Counted from the first letter of the stretch, positions 1-14,855 are shown. The stretch: 64,000 bases of DNA from Portunus trituberculatus (GCF_017591435.1 NC_059286.1:6353182-6417181); one strand, 5' to 3'. Numbers and translations: made by a program. The notes: a model not told the origin generated them from the letters alone.

Positions 1-570
1 ATCGCCCTGGACACATTCCTGGAGCAGCTAATGCGCCTCGGACCGCCAGATGAGTTCCTGGTGCAGGTGTGCAATGGAAAGGTGGCTGTGATGCCCTTCC
101 TGCACAGGACGTCTGCCTCACGTGCAGAAGAGAAGAATGGCAAGGCGCAGCGTGCCTGTGGGAGTGAGGAGTGTGGCGAGGCGAGGCTCCAGGAAGGCGT
201 CAGTGTAGGTGAGCCACGGAACGAGGAATGGGAATGCAGCAAAGAGGAGAATGGAGAGGAAACAGAAGACACTGAAGAGAGCCTGACAACGGAGGAGGAA
301 AGTGGAGAAGAAAGTGAAGTGGAAGCAACATGTGGTGGAACGGAAAGTGGATGGGACACTGACGAGGACCTTGTGAATGACGATGGAAGTGAAGAGGAAA
401 CAGGATATGGTGGAGGAGAGAAAGCCGAGAAGAGAGGCGAGGAGGGGCGTGGTGGAGAGAGGCTAGTGAAGGCAGCCTGGCCATACATCCGCGGCGCCCT
501 GCGAGTAGTGGCGGGCGTTGTGCTGGTGCTGGTCACTGTGGAGCCCTTCCTGCCCGAGGTGGAGGAGTGA
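1..570 (+). CDS. 3' end of an unrecognised protein-coding gene (acidic linker, C-terminal hydrophobic segment)
   Basis: The frame is open from base 1 to a TGA at 568-570, giving at least 189 residues; the true start or exon boundary is outside the window or near its edge. The first 40 residues (IALDTFLEQLMRLGPPDEF, then a VAVMPFL segment) are of ordinary, non-repetitive composition and look like the end of a folded domain. About 90 Glu/Gly/Ser/Thr-rich residues follow, from roughly residue 60 to 150. The tail has a Trp-Pro-Tyr segment and then about 18 hydrophobic residues (AGVVLVLVTV core), stopping about ten residues after that core. This layout fits a tail-anchored or single-pass membrane protein with an acidic linker, but I recognise no family. 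Codon use is GC-rich, unlike the AT-rich flank. No convincing AATAAA lies in the 150 bp after the stop. Coding status is likely; function is unknown. Confidence 0.55.
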   Translation: MALDTFLEQLMRLGPPDEFLVQVCNGKVAVMPFLHRTSASRAEEKNGKAQRACGSEECGEARLQEGVSVGEPRNEEWECSKEENGEETEDTEESLTTEEESGEESEVEATCGGTESGWDTDEDLVNDDGSEEETGYGGGEKAEKRGEEGRGGERLVKAAWPYIRGALRVVAGVVLVLVTVEPFLPEVEE

Positions 571-706
571 GGCGGAGGTGAGAGGAATGAATGTGACCAA
601 CACATGAACTAATAACATGAATAAGGGACGTAGTGCCTTGTTTAGGTGGAAAATGTAAAGCAAAGGAATGAAGATTATTAATTTTGTTAAATGTGCCAAT
701 TTATGT

Positions 707-1000
707 TAATATCTGTTATTTCAGACGGTGCTTCTATGTATTTGTGCGTGTATTATGAAGTATTTTGGTGTATTATTTCTACTGTATTCTGAAGAGTAAA
801 AAGAGAAGGAATGGGAGGAGGAAAGGGAGAAAGAAAAGAAGGGATAGTCACAGATTATAAATTTGAGATATAAAGTGATACTAGGAAAGGGAAAGATGAA
901 GAAGTAGAAAAGGAAAAATTACGACAGAAGGAGGAGGAACAAGAACAAGAAGAGGAGGAAGAAGAAAGGATAGCTTATGAAAAAGATAGAGAGAAAGAGA
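707..1000 (+). repeat. Dispersed repeat module A, copy 1
   Basis: This stretch matches about 9872-10145 at most positions, starting at GACGGTGCTTCTATG and running through a purine-rich GGAGGA/GAAGAA segment. It is a diverged interspersed repeat. It is followed by a GT microsatellite and then by module B in inverted orientation. Confidence 0.7.
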
Positions 1001-1032
1001 GAATATATTAAGAGGCGTCAAACTTATAACTC

Positions 1033-1033
<1 letters not shown>

Positions 1034-1092
<59 letters not shown>
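1034..1092 (+). repeat. (GT)n microsatellite
   Basis: About 29 uninterrupted GT units separate repeat modules A and B. Confidence 0.95.
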
Positions 1093-1093
<1 letters not shown>

Positions 1094-1530
1094 ATCTAAT
1101 CCATACAGTAAATCCATGCATCAAGTTGGAGTGACGCCTATTTTGCCACGAGCTGCACAAGGCGATGGTAACAGTGGCAGCGTCAATAAACAAATACGTG
1201 TAAACTCTCATGGCGTCGTGTGGGAAACTCTGATCATTTGCTTCATATATTTGTGTCACATTTTCCTTTTTGCTTTCCTTTCTTTACTCTACATCCTCTC
1301 TATCTACTGTATGGGTTTATATATTTTCTTTTTTTCTTTCTTTTCTTTATTCTACATTATCTGTGTGTATCTATATTTGTATCTATTTTTCTTGATTTTT
1401 TTTTTTACTTTCTTTTCTTTACAATATATCCTTTTGTATCTAATGTATATATTTATGTTTATATTTTTCGATCATTTTTTACTCGTTTCTTTCTTTTTTT
1501 TCTTCGATATATTTGCCCTCATACCAGAAG
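1093..1530 (-). repeat. Dispersed repeat module B, copy 1
   Basis: The reverse complement matches about 9415-9873, including the segment around GATGCATGGATTTACTG and the following AT-rich region, and ends at a GGA microsatellite in both places. An open frame crosses it, but both copies are diverged and AT/T-rich, so it is read as a non-coding repeat. Confidence 0.7.
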
Positions 1531-1758
1531 ATGGAGGAGGAGGAAGAGGAGGAGGAGGAGGAGGAGGAGGAGGAGAGAGGAGGAGGAGGAGGAGGAGGAG
1601 GAGGAGGAGGAGGAGGAGGAGGAACACCTACAACAAAAGCGGAAAAAAAGGTCAACGATAATGTTACAAAGAAGAAAAGGAGAAGAAAGAAAAGAAGAAG
1701 AGGAGGAGGAGGAGGAGGAGGAGGAGGAGGAGGAGGAGGAGGAGGAGGAGGGGAGGAA
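1531..1758 (+). repeat. (GGA)n microsatellites, two blocks
   Basis: GGA/GAG runs at 1531-1622 and 1699-1758 are separated by an A-rich spacer. They produce poly-Glu, poly-Arg and poly-Gly frames that are not real genes. Confidence 0.9.
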
Positions 1759-2189
1759 CTGTAACAAAGACGAAATAGATGGAAAAGGATAAGGAGAAAA
1801 AGAAAAGAGAAAAGAATTTGAAACGAATGAGGAAAAAAATAAGAACCGAAAAGAGACACAAAGAAGGGAAAAGAAAGAGGAAAAGGAGTATTATGAGAGG
1901 AGAAAATAAGAAAACGTAAATAGAAAAGTGAACGAATAAAGGAAGCAAAAAAGGAAAGTGATAACGAGGGACATGATACAACGAAGGAAACTGAAACGAA
2001 GAAAAGAAAAAGAGAAAGAAAAAAAACAAGAGGCATCGAACAAATTTTCATTTCAAAACACGAGACACTAAGCAAAAAAAAAAGAAAAGAAAATGAAAAA
2101 AACTAGAGAAAAAGTAAGTAAAAAAGAAGAAATCAGATCAAAAGTTGAGAAAAGAATCGTGGATACTTTTCAAGGTATGCGGTGGTGAA
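1759..2189. other. Purine-rich gene-free stretch
   Basis: This is A/G-rich simple DNA (GAAAAG, AGAAAAAG motifs) with no exon, RNA gene or clear repeat unit that I can support. Confidence 0.5.
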
Positions 2190-2455
2190 AGAGAAGGAGG
2201 AGGAGGAGGAGGAGGAGAAGGAGGAGGACGAGGAGGAGGATCAGTTTAGGAATTGTGTACAGCAGAAGCATTACCTACCTTTACCGACCCTGCACAAGTA
2301 AGAGGAAGAGGAGGAGGAGGAGGAGGAGGAGGAGGAGGAGGAGGAGGAGGAGGAGGAGGAGGAGGAGGAGGAGGAGGAGGAAGAGGAAGAAGAAGAGGAG
2401 GAGGAGGAACAGGAGAAGGGAGAAGAAGAAGAAGAGGAAAAGGAAGAGGAGGAGC
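2190..2455 (+). repeat. (GGA)n microsatellite blocks
   Basis: GGA units run at 2190-2240 and again at about 2301-2455. The second block has a pure core at 2309-2380 and imperfect GAA/GGA flanks. Confidence 0.9.
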
Positions 2456-2731
2456 GCAAAAGAAGGAGGCATGGAGGCAAGATTGGACGGACGAAAGACT
2501 AACAGGGAAGAGTCTGGCAATAACCTTTAAGAAGAGGAAGAATGAAGAAAAAGAAAAAAAAAGAAAGAAAAAACTCAAGAAAAAGGAAGGGGAAAACACG
2601 AACCAAACTTGTTTTTCACCTGGCAACTTTTTCCATATTCTTCATTTTCCATTTTTTTTTCCTTGCGCATTTTTTTCTTTGGATCTTTTCTTTCCTTCAT
2701 CACATTTTCTTGGATACAATATTTCAGCACC

Positions 2732-3374
2732 GCCTTGCCTTACCTTGCCTTACCTTGCCTTGCCTTACCTTGCCTTGCCTTGCCTTGCCTTGCCTTACCT
2801 TGCCTTGCCTCACCTTACCTTGCCTTGCCTTGCCTTGCCTTGCCTTACCTTGCCTTGCCTTGCCTTGCCTTGCCTTACCTTGCCTTGCCTCACCTTACCT
2901 TGCCTTGCCTTGCCTTGCCTTGCCTTACCTTGCCTTGCCTTACTTTGCCTTAACTTCCCTTGCCTTGCCTTGCCTTGCCTTGCCTTGCCTTGCCTCACCT
3001 TTCCTTACCTTGCCTTGCCTTACCTTGCCTTGCCTTGCCTTGCCTTGCCTTGCCTTGCCTTGCCTTGCCTTGCCTTGCCTTGCCTTGCCTTGCCTTGCCT
3101 TGCCTTGCCCTGCTTTGCCTTGCCTTGCCTCACCTTGCCTTACCTTGCCTTGACTTGCCTTGCCTTACCTTGCCTTGCCTCACCTTTCCTTACCTTGCCT
3201 TGCCTTACTTTGCCTTGCCTTGCCTTGCCTTGCCTTGCCTTGCCTTGCTTTGCCTTGCCTTGCCTTGCCTCTCCTTGCTTTACCTTGCCTTGCCTTGCCT
3301 TCCTTTCACTTGCCTTGCCTTGTCTTGCCTTGTCTTGTCTTGCCTTGCCTTGCCTTGCCTTACCTTGCCTTGCG
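2732..3374 (+). repeat. (CCTTG)n pentanucleotide array
   Basis: About 128 copies of CCTTG lie in 640 bp, with point variants (CCTTA, CCTCA, CTTTG) interspersed and locally repeated as higher-order blocks. All three frames stay open and encode ALPCL-type repeats, which are artefacts. It is not the arthropod telomere repeat (TTAGG). Confidence 0.95.
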
Positions 3375-3621
3375 TCCGCCTCGCTTTCAACTCGTTAAGG
3401 TCCTGAAGTTTTCGCCTCCTTGGACTCATTTCAGGCGTTACGTCATCGTTAATCAGCATCAAGCTACCGAACATTATTCATGCTTTGGTTAATTGCTTTG
3501 AAAAAAAAATAAAGATAAAACAAGAACTTCATTTACTTTAGAGAATTTACGTTAGGGAATTTACTTTTGTATAGAATTTACGTTGGTGAATGAAATATAA
3601 AGTAAATTTCGTTCATTGTGT

Positions 3622-4015
3622 AAGATTTTAGTTCAGATGTATACGCTATTACATTCATACACACGGACATTCATACAGTAGTTGTGCTTAAGGAAAATAA
3701 ACTGAGAAAAATAAAAGAAATCTCGATATCTATAAGAAAAATAAAATAGTGATAAGCCAAGAGTCAAAACACGGCAAAACTCTACAAAGACAAATAAACA
3801 AGCAAAAGTAATAAGAAAAACAAGCAAACAATATGAAAAAAAGGAAAAAGAAAGCCAATACGGTAAGGAATGAGTTAGAAATATATCCCACTCATTTTTA
3901 AGATTTTAGTTCAGATATATACGCTGTTACACTCATACACACAGACATTCATACAGTACTCGTCCTTAAGGAATATAAGTTGAGAAAAGTAAAAGAAATC
4001 TCGATATTTATAGTG
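3622..4015 (+). repeat. Direct repeat pair, about 115 bp
   Basis: The segment at 3622-3738 recurs at 3899-4015 with few changes. Both start with AAGATTTTAGTTCAGAT and end near AAAGAAATCTCGATAT. About 160 bp of unrelated AT-rich DNA separates them. Confidence 0.8.
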
Positions 4016-4106
4016 ACTGAAGGAGAATGAAAGGTGAAATGCAATACCTCTCTTTTTTTTTTCTTTTTGTTATGTTTATTTGAGTTAAAGGTACATTTCA
4101 TTATGC

Positions 4107-4279
<173 letters not shown>

Positions 4280-4369
4280 ATCATGTTTTAAGTCATGACA
4301 AAACAGGCATTATTCTAACCTTTTTTTATAGAGTTCTTGCATGGATTAGAAAGTTAAGTGCGTATTTAT

Positions 4370-4370
<1 letters not shown>

Positions 4371-4436
<66 letters not shown>
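4371..4436 (+). repeat. (AC)n microsatellite
   Basis: About 33 pure AC units, starting 93 bp after the previous AC array. Confidence 0.95.
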
Positions 4437-5355
<919 letters not shown>

Positions 5356-5419
5356 CAGTGAACGTCACTCACCATTTTTTTTCTTTTGAAGGGTCGGGTT
5401 TCCTTCCTTTCACGACAAA

Positions 5420-6781
<1,362 letters not shown>

Positions 6782-7062
6782 TTGCATGAGATGAAGTCTA
6801 GATTGCCCTTGCCTCCGAATCTCAATTTTAAAACTTAGGTAAACTGATCGTGGTTTCTGTATTTTTTCCTTATCTTTCTTTGCAGTGCAGTGTTATGGAG
6901 GGCGCTTGCTTCACTCTACTTATAAAGGGCTCAGTTTGGGCTCACTGTTTCTCTATTTGTGTTACGGAGAAGTACATGTTTTTGGCTTTCCCGTGTTTAC
7001 TTGACTGATGTTCCAAAGGGTGTCTTTTCTCTGTTTATTTTTTTTTTATTGAAGTAATGTTG

Positions 7063-7418
<356 letters not shown>

Positions 7419-7817
7419 TTCTAATCTTAATTTATCTAATCTAACTTATTTTTGTATTTTCGTTTGAAGTATTCTCTTTTCTTTCCCTCCTATCCCTGCT
7501 TATCCTCCTCCCACCACCACCACCACCACCACCACAAATACTATCTAGTCTCCCACAAGAGAAGATGAAAACATGGGGTCGGATCAGAAGTGACAGCACA
7601 GTACTGGTGAAGAAAGTGTTACTACCACGGAGGGTCCCTGGTGACCTGACGTGCCGGCAGAAACAAAGGCACCGCTGTTCTCACACATCGAGACAGCATT
7701 ACCATATGTATACAGTGGCACGAAGGGAGATGTACACAGGAAGGAGGGAGGAGAGAAGGACCGGGTGATTCATGTGTCTAGGTAGGTTAGGCTGGGAAAG
7801 GTATGGCCAGCTGGGTC

Positions 7818-8027
7818 TGTGTTCTGAAGCACTTCCCACTATTTTCAAAGGACTCTAGTTGAAGTGACACGGGTTTTTTAAGGATGTTTCTTTAATTCTA
7901 GTGACATATTAACTAGTTTTCTGTATTATCGAAGGGAAAAATACGCTTTAGAAATCTGCCAATCGTCTCTGTAGTCTTTCAAAATGGTCGTGGTGAGAGT
8001 GGGGAAGGCGTTTCTAGAATATGATAC
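7818..8027 (+). mobile_element. MITE X copy 1
   Basis: This roughly 210-bp repeat has a left end like GTTCTGAAGCACTTCC, a middle with TTTTTTAAGG, and a right end like GTCGTGGTGAGAG followed by GTTTCTAGAATA. Other copies lie at 25.5, 40.7, 41.6, 60.0, 62.0, 63.0 and 63.3 kb. The outer ends are imperfectly inverted (GTATTCnnAAACACT type). Family unknown. Confidence 0.6.
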
Positions 8028-8221
8028 TTGGTTTGGTTTTGTTTGTGTATCGTGTTTTGTGATGGTTTGAATATTGTGTTAGGTAGTGAGGGATTTGTTA
8101 TTGTTCGTTGTGGTGTTGTGGTGTGTGAGTGATGTGTTTATGGTGCTTTTTAATGTGTGCGTTGTATGTTGTGGTGTTTTGGTGTGTATTTGACATGTCG
8201 TGGTGTGTTGTGTTGTAAGGG

Positions 8222-8333
<112 letters not shown>

Positions 8334-8382
8334 GCAAAATACGTAACTTCCATTTGTTAGTGACGGTTTTAGCTGTATCGAC

Positions 8383-8630
8383 TTACTGAAGACTGACTGA
8401 CTGACTGGCTGGCTAGAATACAAACCGATGAATTGAATGACTGACTGAATTATTGACCAATAGATTAGCAGATCACCACACACACGAACAGACTGACTAA
8501 CTGACTGAACAAGTGAAAGAAAAGACGAAAAAAAAATAATGAATGACACACCGTTCATCCGACTGACTGATTGATTAACTGACAGAATGAGGGACTAAAT
8601 AAATCACTCACTGGCTGACTGAACTTACTC
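8383..8630 (+). repeat. Degenerate (GACT)n tetranucleotide array
   Basis: GACTGACT motifs recur in-register and with variants (GGCT, GAAT) across about 250 bp, interrupted near 8470-8560 by an A-rich segment. It looks like an old, decaying tetranucleotide array. Confidence 0.65.
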
Positions 8631-8715
8631 TCTTACTCTCTGTTTGACTTGCGACACACCAAACTCGCTGAAACAAGAAGTCGAGGTGATATAAGACAGG
8701 CAGTACAGGATGGTA

Positions 8716-9015
8716 TTAATTGACTTCCTCCTCGATTTTCTTCAAGGTGCTCCTATAAATACCGAAGTTTTCAGCGGGGGAGATAACGTGTGAGCTTGAA
8801 GGATCTATATACTTGTGACTAAATTCTTCTTGCACCATAAATTGCGAGGAGGGGAGGAGGAAATCTTTATATTTGACAGAATCCGAGTTATCGAGGTGGA
8901 AGCCAGTGAGTTTGTCCAATGTATCCATAAAATAAACTTGGTATATGACGAATGCAGCAAAATATTCAAAACAAACAGAAAGATATTGAAAAGAACCACG
9001 TTTTATTATTTTCAT
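8716..9015 (-). CDS. Doubtful open frame, possible decayed coding fragment
   Basis: A 99-residue minus-strand frame is notable here because it is not low-complexity. It has an aromatic hydrophobic start (FEYFAAFVIYQVYF) followed by a mixed polar region ending in STLKKIEEEVN and a stop. I do not recognise it. No splice sites or neighbouring exons were found, the surroundings are AT-rich, and it could be chance or a mobile-element remnant. Confidence 0.15.
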   Translation of the reverse strand: MKIIKRGSFQYLSVCFEYFAAFVIYQVYFMDTLDKLTGFHLDNSDSVKYKDFLLPSSQFMVQEEFSHKYIDPSSSHVISPAENFGIYRSTLKKIEEEVN

Positions 9016-9400
9016 ACTAATCCCTGAAATTGTTGATACGTACTTAAAATCAAAAGTGTTATTGAAATAAGTATCAAGTTCAGTTAATATTTCTACTTAT
9101 ACAAGACTAGAAACAGTAAAAAATTGAAGAAAACAATTAAAACACGTATAGAAATAAACGAAAATGATAACACCTGCCTACATTAAACACAGAAAACAAT
9201 AGTACATCCTTACAAAAATCAATGCACACAAAAATGACAGCCACAGTACATCAACGAAAAAAATACATGTGAGATATGAATATTTTTTAAAGAATCCATA
9301 AAGGCGAAGCTTCCTTCACGTCAGTAAATATCAAACACTTTTTCCGGGAAGTCTCGAGTGCAGTTTAAGACTCAACATGGCCAGCCTTCAAACCAAGTGC

Positions 9401-9426
9401 TTCTCCTCCTCCTCCTCCTCCTCCTG
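9401..9426 (+). repeat. (TCC)n at the edge of module B copy 2
   Basis: About eight TCC units mark the outer boundary of module B. The same boundary in copy 1 is a long GGA run. Confidence 0.85.
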
Positions 9427-9873
9427 ATATGATAGCAAATATATCGAAGAGAAAAGAGGGAAAAATTGAAAAAGATCAAGAAAACAAGTAAAAAAGGATG
9501 CAAAAATAGAAACTTAAATATATAGATTATATACAAAGGGATGTACTGTAAAGAAAAGAAAGCAAAAAAAAAGGTAAAGAAAACAAATACAAATATAGAT
9601 ACGGTGAATACAGATAAAGTAAATAAAAGGAAAAAAAAGGAAATATATAAGCCCATACAGTAGATAGAGAGGATGTAGAGTAAAGAAAGGAAAGCAGAAA
9701 GGAAAATGTGACACAAAGATATGAAGCAAATGATCAGAGTTTCCCACACGACGCCATGAAAGTTTGCACGTATTTGTTTATTGACGCTGCCACTGTTACC
9801 ATCGCCTTGTGCAGCTCGTGGCAAAATAGGCGTCACTCCAACTTGATGCATGGATTTACTGTATGGATTAGAT
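9415..9873 (+). repeat. Dispersed repeat module B, copy 2
   Basis: This is the inverted counterpart of 1093-1530 and contains the same GC-balanced segment around TTGTGCAGCTCGTGG. It joins directly to the start of module A, whereas in copy 1 it joins the microsatellite at the end of module A. Confidence 0.7.
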
Positions 9874-10165
9874 ATGTGATTTCCGACGGTGTTTCTATGT
9901 ATCTCTGCGTGTATAATGATGTATTTTGGTATATTATTTGTACTGTATGCTGAAAAGTAAAAAGAGAAGGAATGGAAGGAGGAAAGGGAGGAAGAAAAGA
10001 AGGGATAGTCACAGAAGGTAAATATAATATAGAGTGATAGTAGGAGGGGGAGGATGAAGAAAAGAAAAGGAAGAATTACGACAGGAGGAGGAACAAGAAC
10101 AAGAAGAGGAGGAAGAAGAAAGGCTAGTTTATGAAAAGGATAGAGAAAGAGAGAGAGAGAGAGAG

Positions 10166-10213
<48 letters not shown>
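9874..10213 (+). repeat. Dispersed repeat module A, copy 2, with (GA)n(GT)n tail
   Basis: It matches 707-1000 in direct orientation and ends in a GA run (10148-10169) and a GT run (10169-10213). Confidence 0.7.
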
Positions 10214-10215
<2 letters not shown>

Positions 10216-10301
10216 ATAATAATATAGATATCAATTATAAAGAAATAAGTAAAATTATAATAAAAACAACAAAAAAATAGACAAAAAAATATAATAATAG
10301 T

Positions 10302-10305
10302 AGTG

Positions 10306-10343
<38 letters not shown>
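10302..10343 (+). repeat. (ATA)n microsatellite
   Basis: About 13 AAT units. Confidence 0.9.
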
Positions 10344-10344
<1 letters not shown>

Positions 10345-10846
10345 TGTATTTTCATGTGTAGTACAACTGTTAAGTGTTTACCAACTATCACGGGAATTTC
10401 AGTGCATCAAATTTTCTCTCCTTTTACTATTACTATCACTTAGCGTTTTCCTTTCTTTTCCTTATTTCTAAATCAGTACAAATCACTGAAATACGGGTGT
10501 GAATTGCTAAGAAAATAAGCACTCACAAAAAAAACACATCTTAACTTTAAGGATACATCGAAAGTATTTGACGGATTATAAAACACTTCTCTCTCTCAAC
10601 TTTCTTTTTTTCTTCTATTCTTCTTCTTCTGCCTGCCTTTATCTTTGACTCTTTTCTCCCTAGTTGTAGGTTATATCCTTCTCCTCCTCCTCCTCCTCCT
10701 CCTCCTCCTCCTCTCTTCCTCCTCCTCCTCTTCGTTCCCTCACACTTTCGCATTATATTTTCAAGGCACACTGGAATACATTTGATATTTTTCGTGCTAT
10801 GCCTCCTCATGTGATATATTTTTGTTTCAACCTCGCGTGGTCCCCT

Positions 10847-10849
<3 letters not shown>

Positions 10850-10918
<69 letters not shown>
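10850..10918 (+). repeat. (GT)n microsatellite
   Basis: About 34 GT units. A CCT run lies 140 bp before it at 10681-10711. Confidence 0.95.
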
Positions 10919-10919
<1 letters not shown>

Positions 10920-11880
10920 ATTCCCTTTATCCCCTTCCCTTATTTACACAAGAGCCTCTGATAACACTTGAGCTGAATTCGATCTGAGATGAAGTGCTGA
11001 AGTGCGTGTACGGTTTTCGACGAGAATGAAGAGGAGGAAGAGGAGGAGGAAGAGGAGAAAGAGGAGGAGAAAGAAGAGGAAGAGCAAAGTTGAGGAATTT
11101 TGGTGGATTAGGGAAATGTTATGTCTGTATTATCGCCGGAAATGTCAAGGATGTATTTTTTTTTTTTTTTTTTAAGGAGAAGCGAGAGGAAGTGGCAGAA
11201 AATACAGGAATGGTTGCGTGATCAATGCTTCACTTTTTTTTTTTTTTTCATTCACTAGAGAAAATAATATGCAAAAATTTTTCATCCTTATTTTTTTCTT
11301 CTTTGTCTTCGCATTCATCGTCGCTTGTGTTTTATTTTATCCTTCTTTTTCTTCTTTCCTCTCCTCCTCTTAGTTTTCCTTCTCTATTTTAACTATATAA
11401 GCGTTTCATTTTACAGAGACCTAAAACACAAATATATGCCCCTTTTTCCTTCCCCTTCTTTCGTTCCTCTCCTGCACACAGTCAGCCGCAGGTTACAGAA
11501 GTTGAAAATGTCCCCAAAACTTCCTTTCAAAGTGTGGAATTGCTTTCTCAATCGTTCGCTGGAGAGAGAGAGAGAGAGAGGAAGAGGAAGAGACGGAGAC
11601 GGATACCAAAAAATAAATAAATAGATAAACAAACATCACACATCAGTAACTTTAAAAAAAATCTACTTAACCCGAAGAATAACGAGGAGAGTTCTGTTTT
11701 ATCTCGTTGCAAGATGTAATACGAGTGTTTCTCCGCTAACTCCTCGTGTTTTTTACCGCTGGAAGTGTAGAATCCAAGGTCATGTATTGGATAGCAAGTT
11801 CGCGTCACATAATTCCACTTTGCTTTACAATGGCACTCAGTCTAATTTAACGGCATCTCTAGTTTCTCACGCGTATCGCC
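10919..11880. other. Gene-free stretch
   Basis: It contains an imperfect GGA/GAA block (11030-11085), two poly-T runs (about 11158-11174 and 11236-11249) and a short GA run (11564-11580). Nothing coding is supported. Confidence 0.5.
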
Positions 11881-12125
11881 TTTCTTTGCCTCGCCTCGCC
11901 TCGCATCGCCTCGCCTCGACTTGCCTTGCCTTACCTTGCCTTCCCTTGCCCTGCCCTGCCTTGCCTTCCCTCCCCTCGCCTTGCCTTGCCTTGCCTTCCC
12001 TCCCCTCGCCTTGCCTTGCCTTGCCTTGCCTTGTCTTGCCTTCCCTTGCCTCGCCTTGCCTGCCTTGCCTTGCCTTGCCTTGCCTTGCCTTGCCTTGCCT
12101 TGCCTTGCCTTGCTTTGCCTTGCCA
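11881..12125 (+). repeat. Degenerate (CCTTG)n array
   Basis: CCTTG units mix with CCTCG and CCCTCCCCTCG variants. The right half (12060-12115) is nearly pure. It is a second, more diverged array of the motif seen at 2732-3374. Confidence 0.9.
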
Positions 12126-12437
12126 TGGGACCTGCCGTGGTGAAAAGAAGCGAGAAGTACGAGAGACAAATGTGGAAAATTATGTGGATGAGATGAAAAT
12201 GGAAAAATGGGAGGAAACTGAGGATTTGAGGATTTGATGGAGATGGAGGAAAAAGAGAAGGAGGTGGATGGAGAAGGCCTGATAGGAAACTAGATTGAGA
12301 GGAGGATGGAATGCTGCAAGAAGACTGATTGGGTGAGAGGAATGTGGAGGAAGGGAAGGAAAATGAGGACATGAGGGAGGAATGAAAGGAGTATTAACAG
12401 GAATGGGAGCGAGAGAGGTGGTGATAGGTGGAAAAGT

Positions 12438-12855
<418 letters not shown>

Positions 12856-13096
12856 GGAAGAGTCCGCCACATATAATTACCGTCTCATTTTAGCGCATCT
12901 CGCGGGACTTGACGTTCACTCCCGCGTCTTTCACTGTTGGACTTGAGAACGACCCAGCGCCGCCACCACCGCAGGGAGGGAGGAAGGGGAGGGGTAGTCC
13001 GAGGGGGGGGAGCAGGTGGCGTGATGAGGGAGAGAAATAAAGCGTGGGAGAAAGACATGATGGAGGGAGAGTGAAGGGACATGATGGAGGTGTCTT

Positions 13097-13098
<2 letters not shown>

Positions 13099-13144
<46 letters not shown>

Positions 13145-13203
13145 AACAGACAGACACACAGACACACAGACAGACACACAGACACACAGACAGACACACA
13201 GAC

Positions 13204-13240
<37 letters not shown>
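13099..13240 (+). repeat. (GA)n - (GACACA)n - (GA)n microsatellite
   Basis: GA units at 13099-13142 and 13209-13240 enclose a block of GACA/CACA repeats with a roughly 16-bp higher-order period. Confidence 0.9.
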
Positions 13241-13242
<2 letters not shown>

Positions 13243-13304
13243 AGTTAAGGAAAACGATATATGGTTAATCTTTACTAAATTTTATGATATATGGCAAACT
13301 TTTC

Positions 13305-13425
13305 ACTTTTAACATACTTTTTCCACCTTCAACACACTTTTTTTCATTTTAACACACTTTTTTCCACCTTTAACACACTTTTTTCATTTTAACACACTTT
13401 TTCACCTTCAACACACTTTTTTTCC
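13305..13425 (+). repeat. Short-period minisatellite
   Basis: Five or so units of about 25 bp carry the shared core AACACACTTTTTTCA, alternating CCACCTTCAACACAC and CATTTTAACACAC forms. Confidence 0.75.
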
Positions 13426-13429
13426 TCAT

Positions 13430-14430
13430 TCACCACCTCGTAGTAGAAATAAATACATACAATTAATCCATTCTTATTCTCTTCAATTTGTATTTCACCC
13501 AGGTGATCTACAAGTAATATTTCCCAGTAATTCCTTCCTTCCTTTCGTTTTCTTTACCTTCCTCATTCCTGTACCACCCGCATTTGTCCTCCTCGCTTCC
13601 TTCCTCTCCTCCTGTTTTTCTTCCTGTCCTCACTTTATCGACCCTATATTGCTCCTCTTCCCTTAGGTAGAATAATCAAGTCCTTTCTTCTCTCTCCTCC
13701 TTAGAATTTGAACCTCCTCTTCCCGGTTCATATTTTCTGTCTTCCCTTCCTTACTCTCCTATTTTCCTTCCTCCGTTTCCTCTTCTATTTTTTTTTTTTT
13801 TTTCCTCGTATTTCTTAGATTTTCCTTCATTTGTGTGTTTTTCGGGGGATATTTTTTGTTGTTTAGTTTATTTTAGTGTTTGTTTTTCCCGTTTTCTTTT
13901 TTTGTTTGTGTTTTTTTTTCAGTTTTGGAATTTGATGTGATTTTGTCTTATTTTTTTCTTTCCATCTTTTCCTCGTATCTTAAAATCCGCATCTTTTTTT
14001 TTTTTTGGTTTTCGCTTTCTTTCTTCATTTTCCTTACCTTCCTTGCCACTTTCCTTGTTCCCCTTCTCTTTCTCTTCTTTCTTCTAAACTCTCCCTTTCT
14101 TCTCCTTTTATCTGCATCTCTTTCATTCCCTTCACATTCAAAACATTATCATCCTCTTCCTTATTACTCTTCCTCTTCACTACTCCTATTCTTCTCTTTT
14201 CTACCTTCTTACTTCCTTTCCCCTTTCATATCACTTTCATTCCCCTTTTCTCCCTTTCCTTCTTCTCCTTTCTTATATTCCCTAAATGACCTTTAGTTTT
14301 ACTGTCCTCTTAGCTTCACCTTCTTTCTCTCTCTACAAACGCCCCAAAAACACCAAAATCTCAAACACTCTACTACTCTACTTATCCTCCCTCCTTCACC
14401 TCCACCACCTCTCCACCTCATAATCTCGTA
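13430..14430. other. Pyrimidine-rich gene-free stretch
   Basis: One kilobase of T/C-rich DNA (TTCCTTCC, TTTCTTTT motifs). Open frames across it have no stable composition beyond Phe/Leu/Ser and are not supported as genes. Confidence 0.5.
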
Positions 14431-14778
14431 CTATCTCCTTCTTTTTATTAATTCCTGCCGTGTTTCTCGACCGAGGAGTGAGAATTAGCATAAATTATAC
14501 CCTGATAATTATATACATTTTTTGTGACGTAACAGGTGATTCGTCTAAAGTGTTGTTTCGCTGTTTTTCCCTCCAGTATTCTCTTTTTCTTTTTGCCTTT
14601 AACGGAGGAACAGGGAATGCTTGGAGGGTCAGGGAGCAGAGAGAGAGGGAGGAAGAGGGGAGGGAAGGGAGGAGAAAGGATTAAGGTCGCGTATCAGTAG
14701 GAAAGATAGAATGAAAGAATATTGAAAAAGGAGATAAAAGAGAGCACAGGCTTCAAGAAATGTGGGAAAATATATTTG

Positions 14779-14779
<1 letters not shown>

Positions 14780-14854
<75 letters not shown>
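14780..14854 (+). repeat. (GA)n microsatellite
   Basis: About 37 GA units. Confidence 0.95.

Positions 14855-14855
<1 letters not shown>

Noticed and set aside
1185..1190. AATAAA as the poly(A) signal of the gene at 1-570
   Set aside because: It is about 615 bp past the stop and inside a dispersed repeat module, so it gives no support for a real 3' end.
2732..3374. Telomeric repeat
   Set aside because: Arthropod telomeres are TTAGG; CCTTG is not its complement (CCTAA).
2253..3398. Long open frames of ALPCL repeats
   Set aside because: All three frames stay open because a CCTTG array lacks stops; no non-repetitive domain and no splice support.
9372..10391. 339-residue minus-strand frame
   Set aside because: It crosses dispersed modules A and B and microsatellites. 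The matching frame at 1.0-1.6 kb is disrupted differently, as expected for non-coding repeats.
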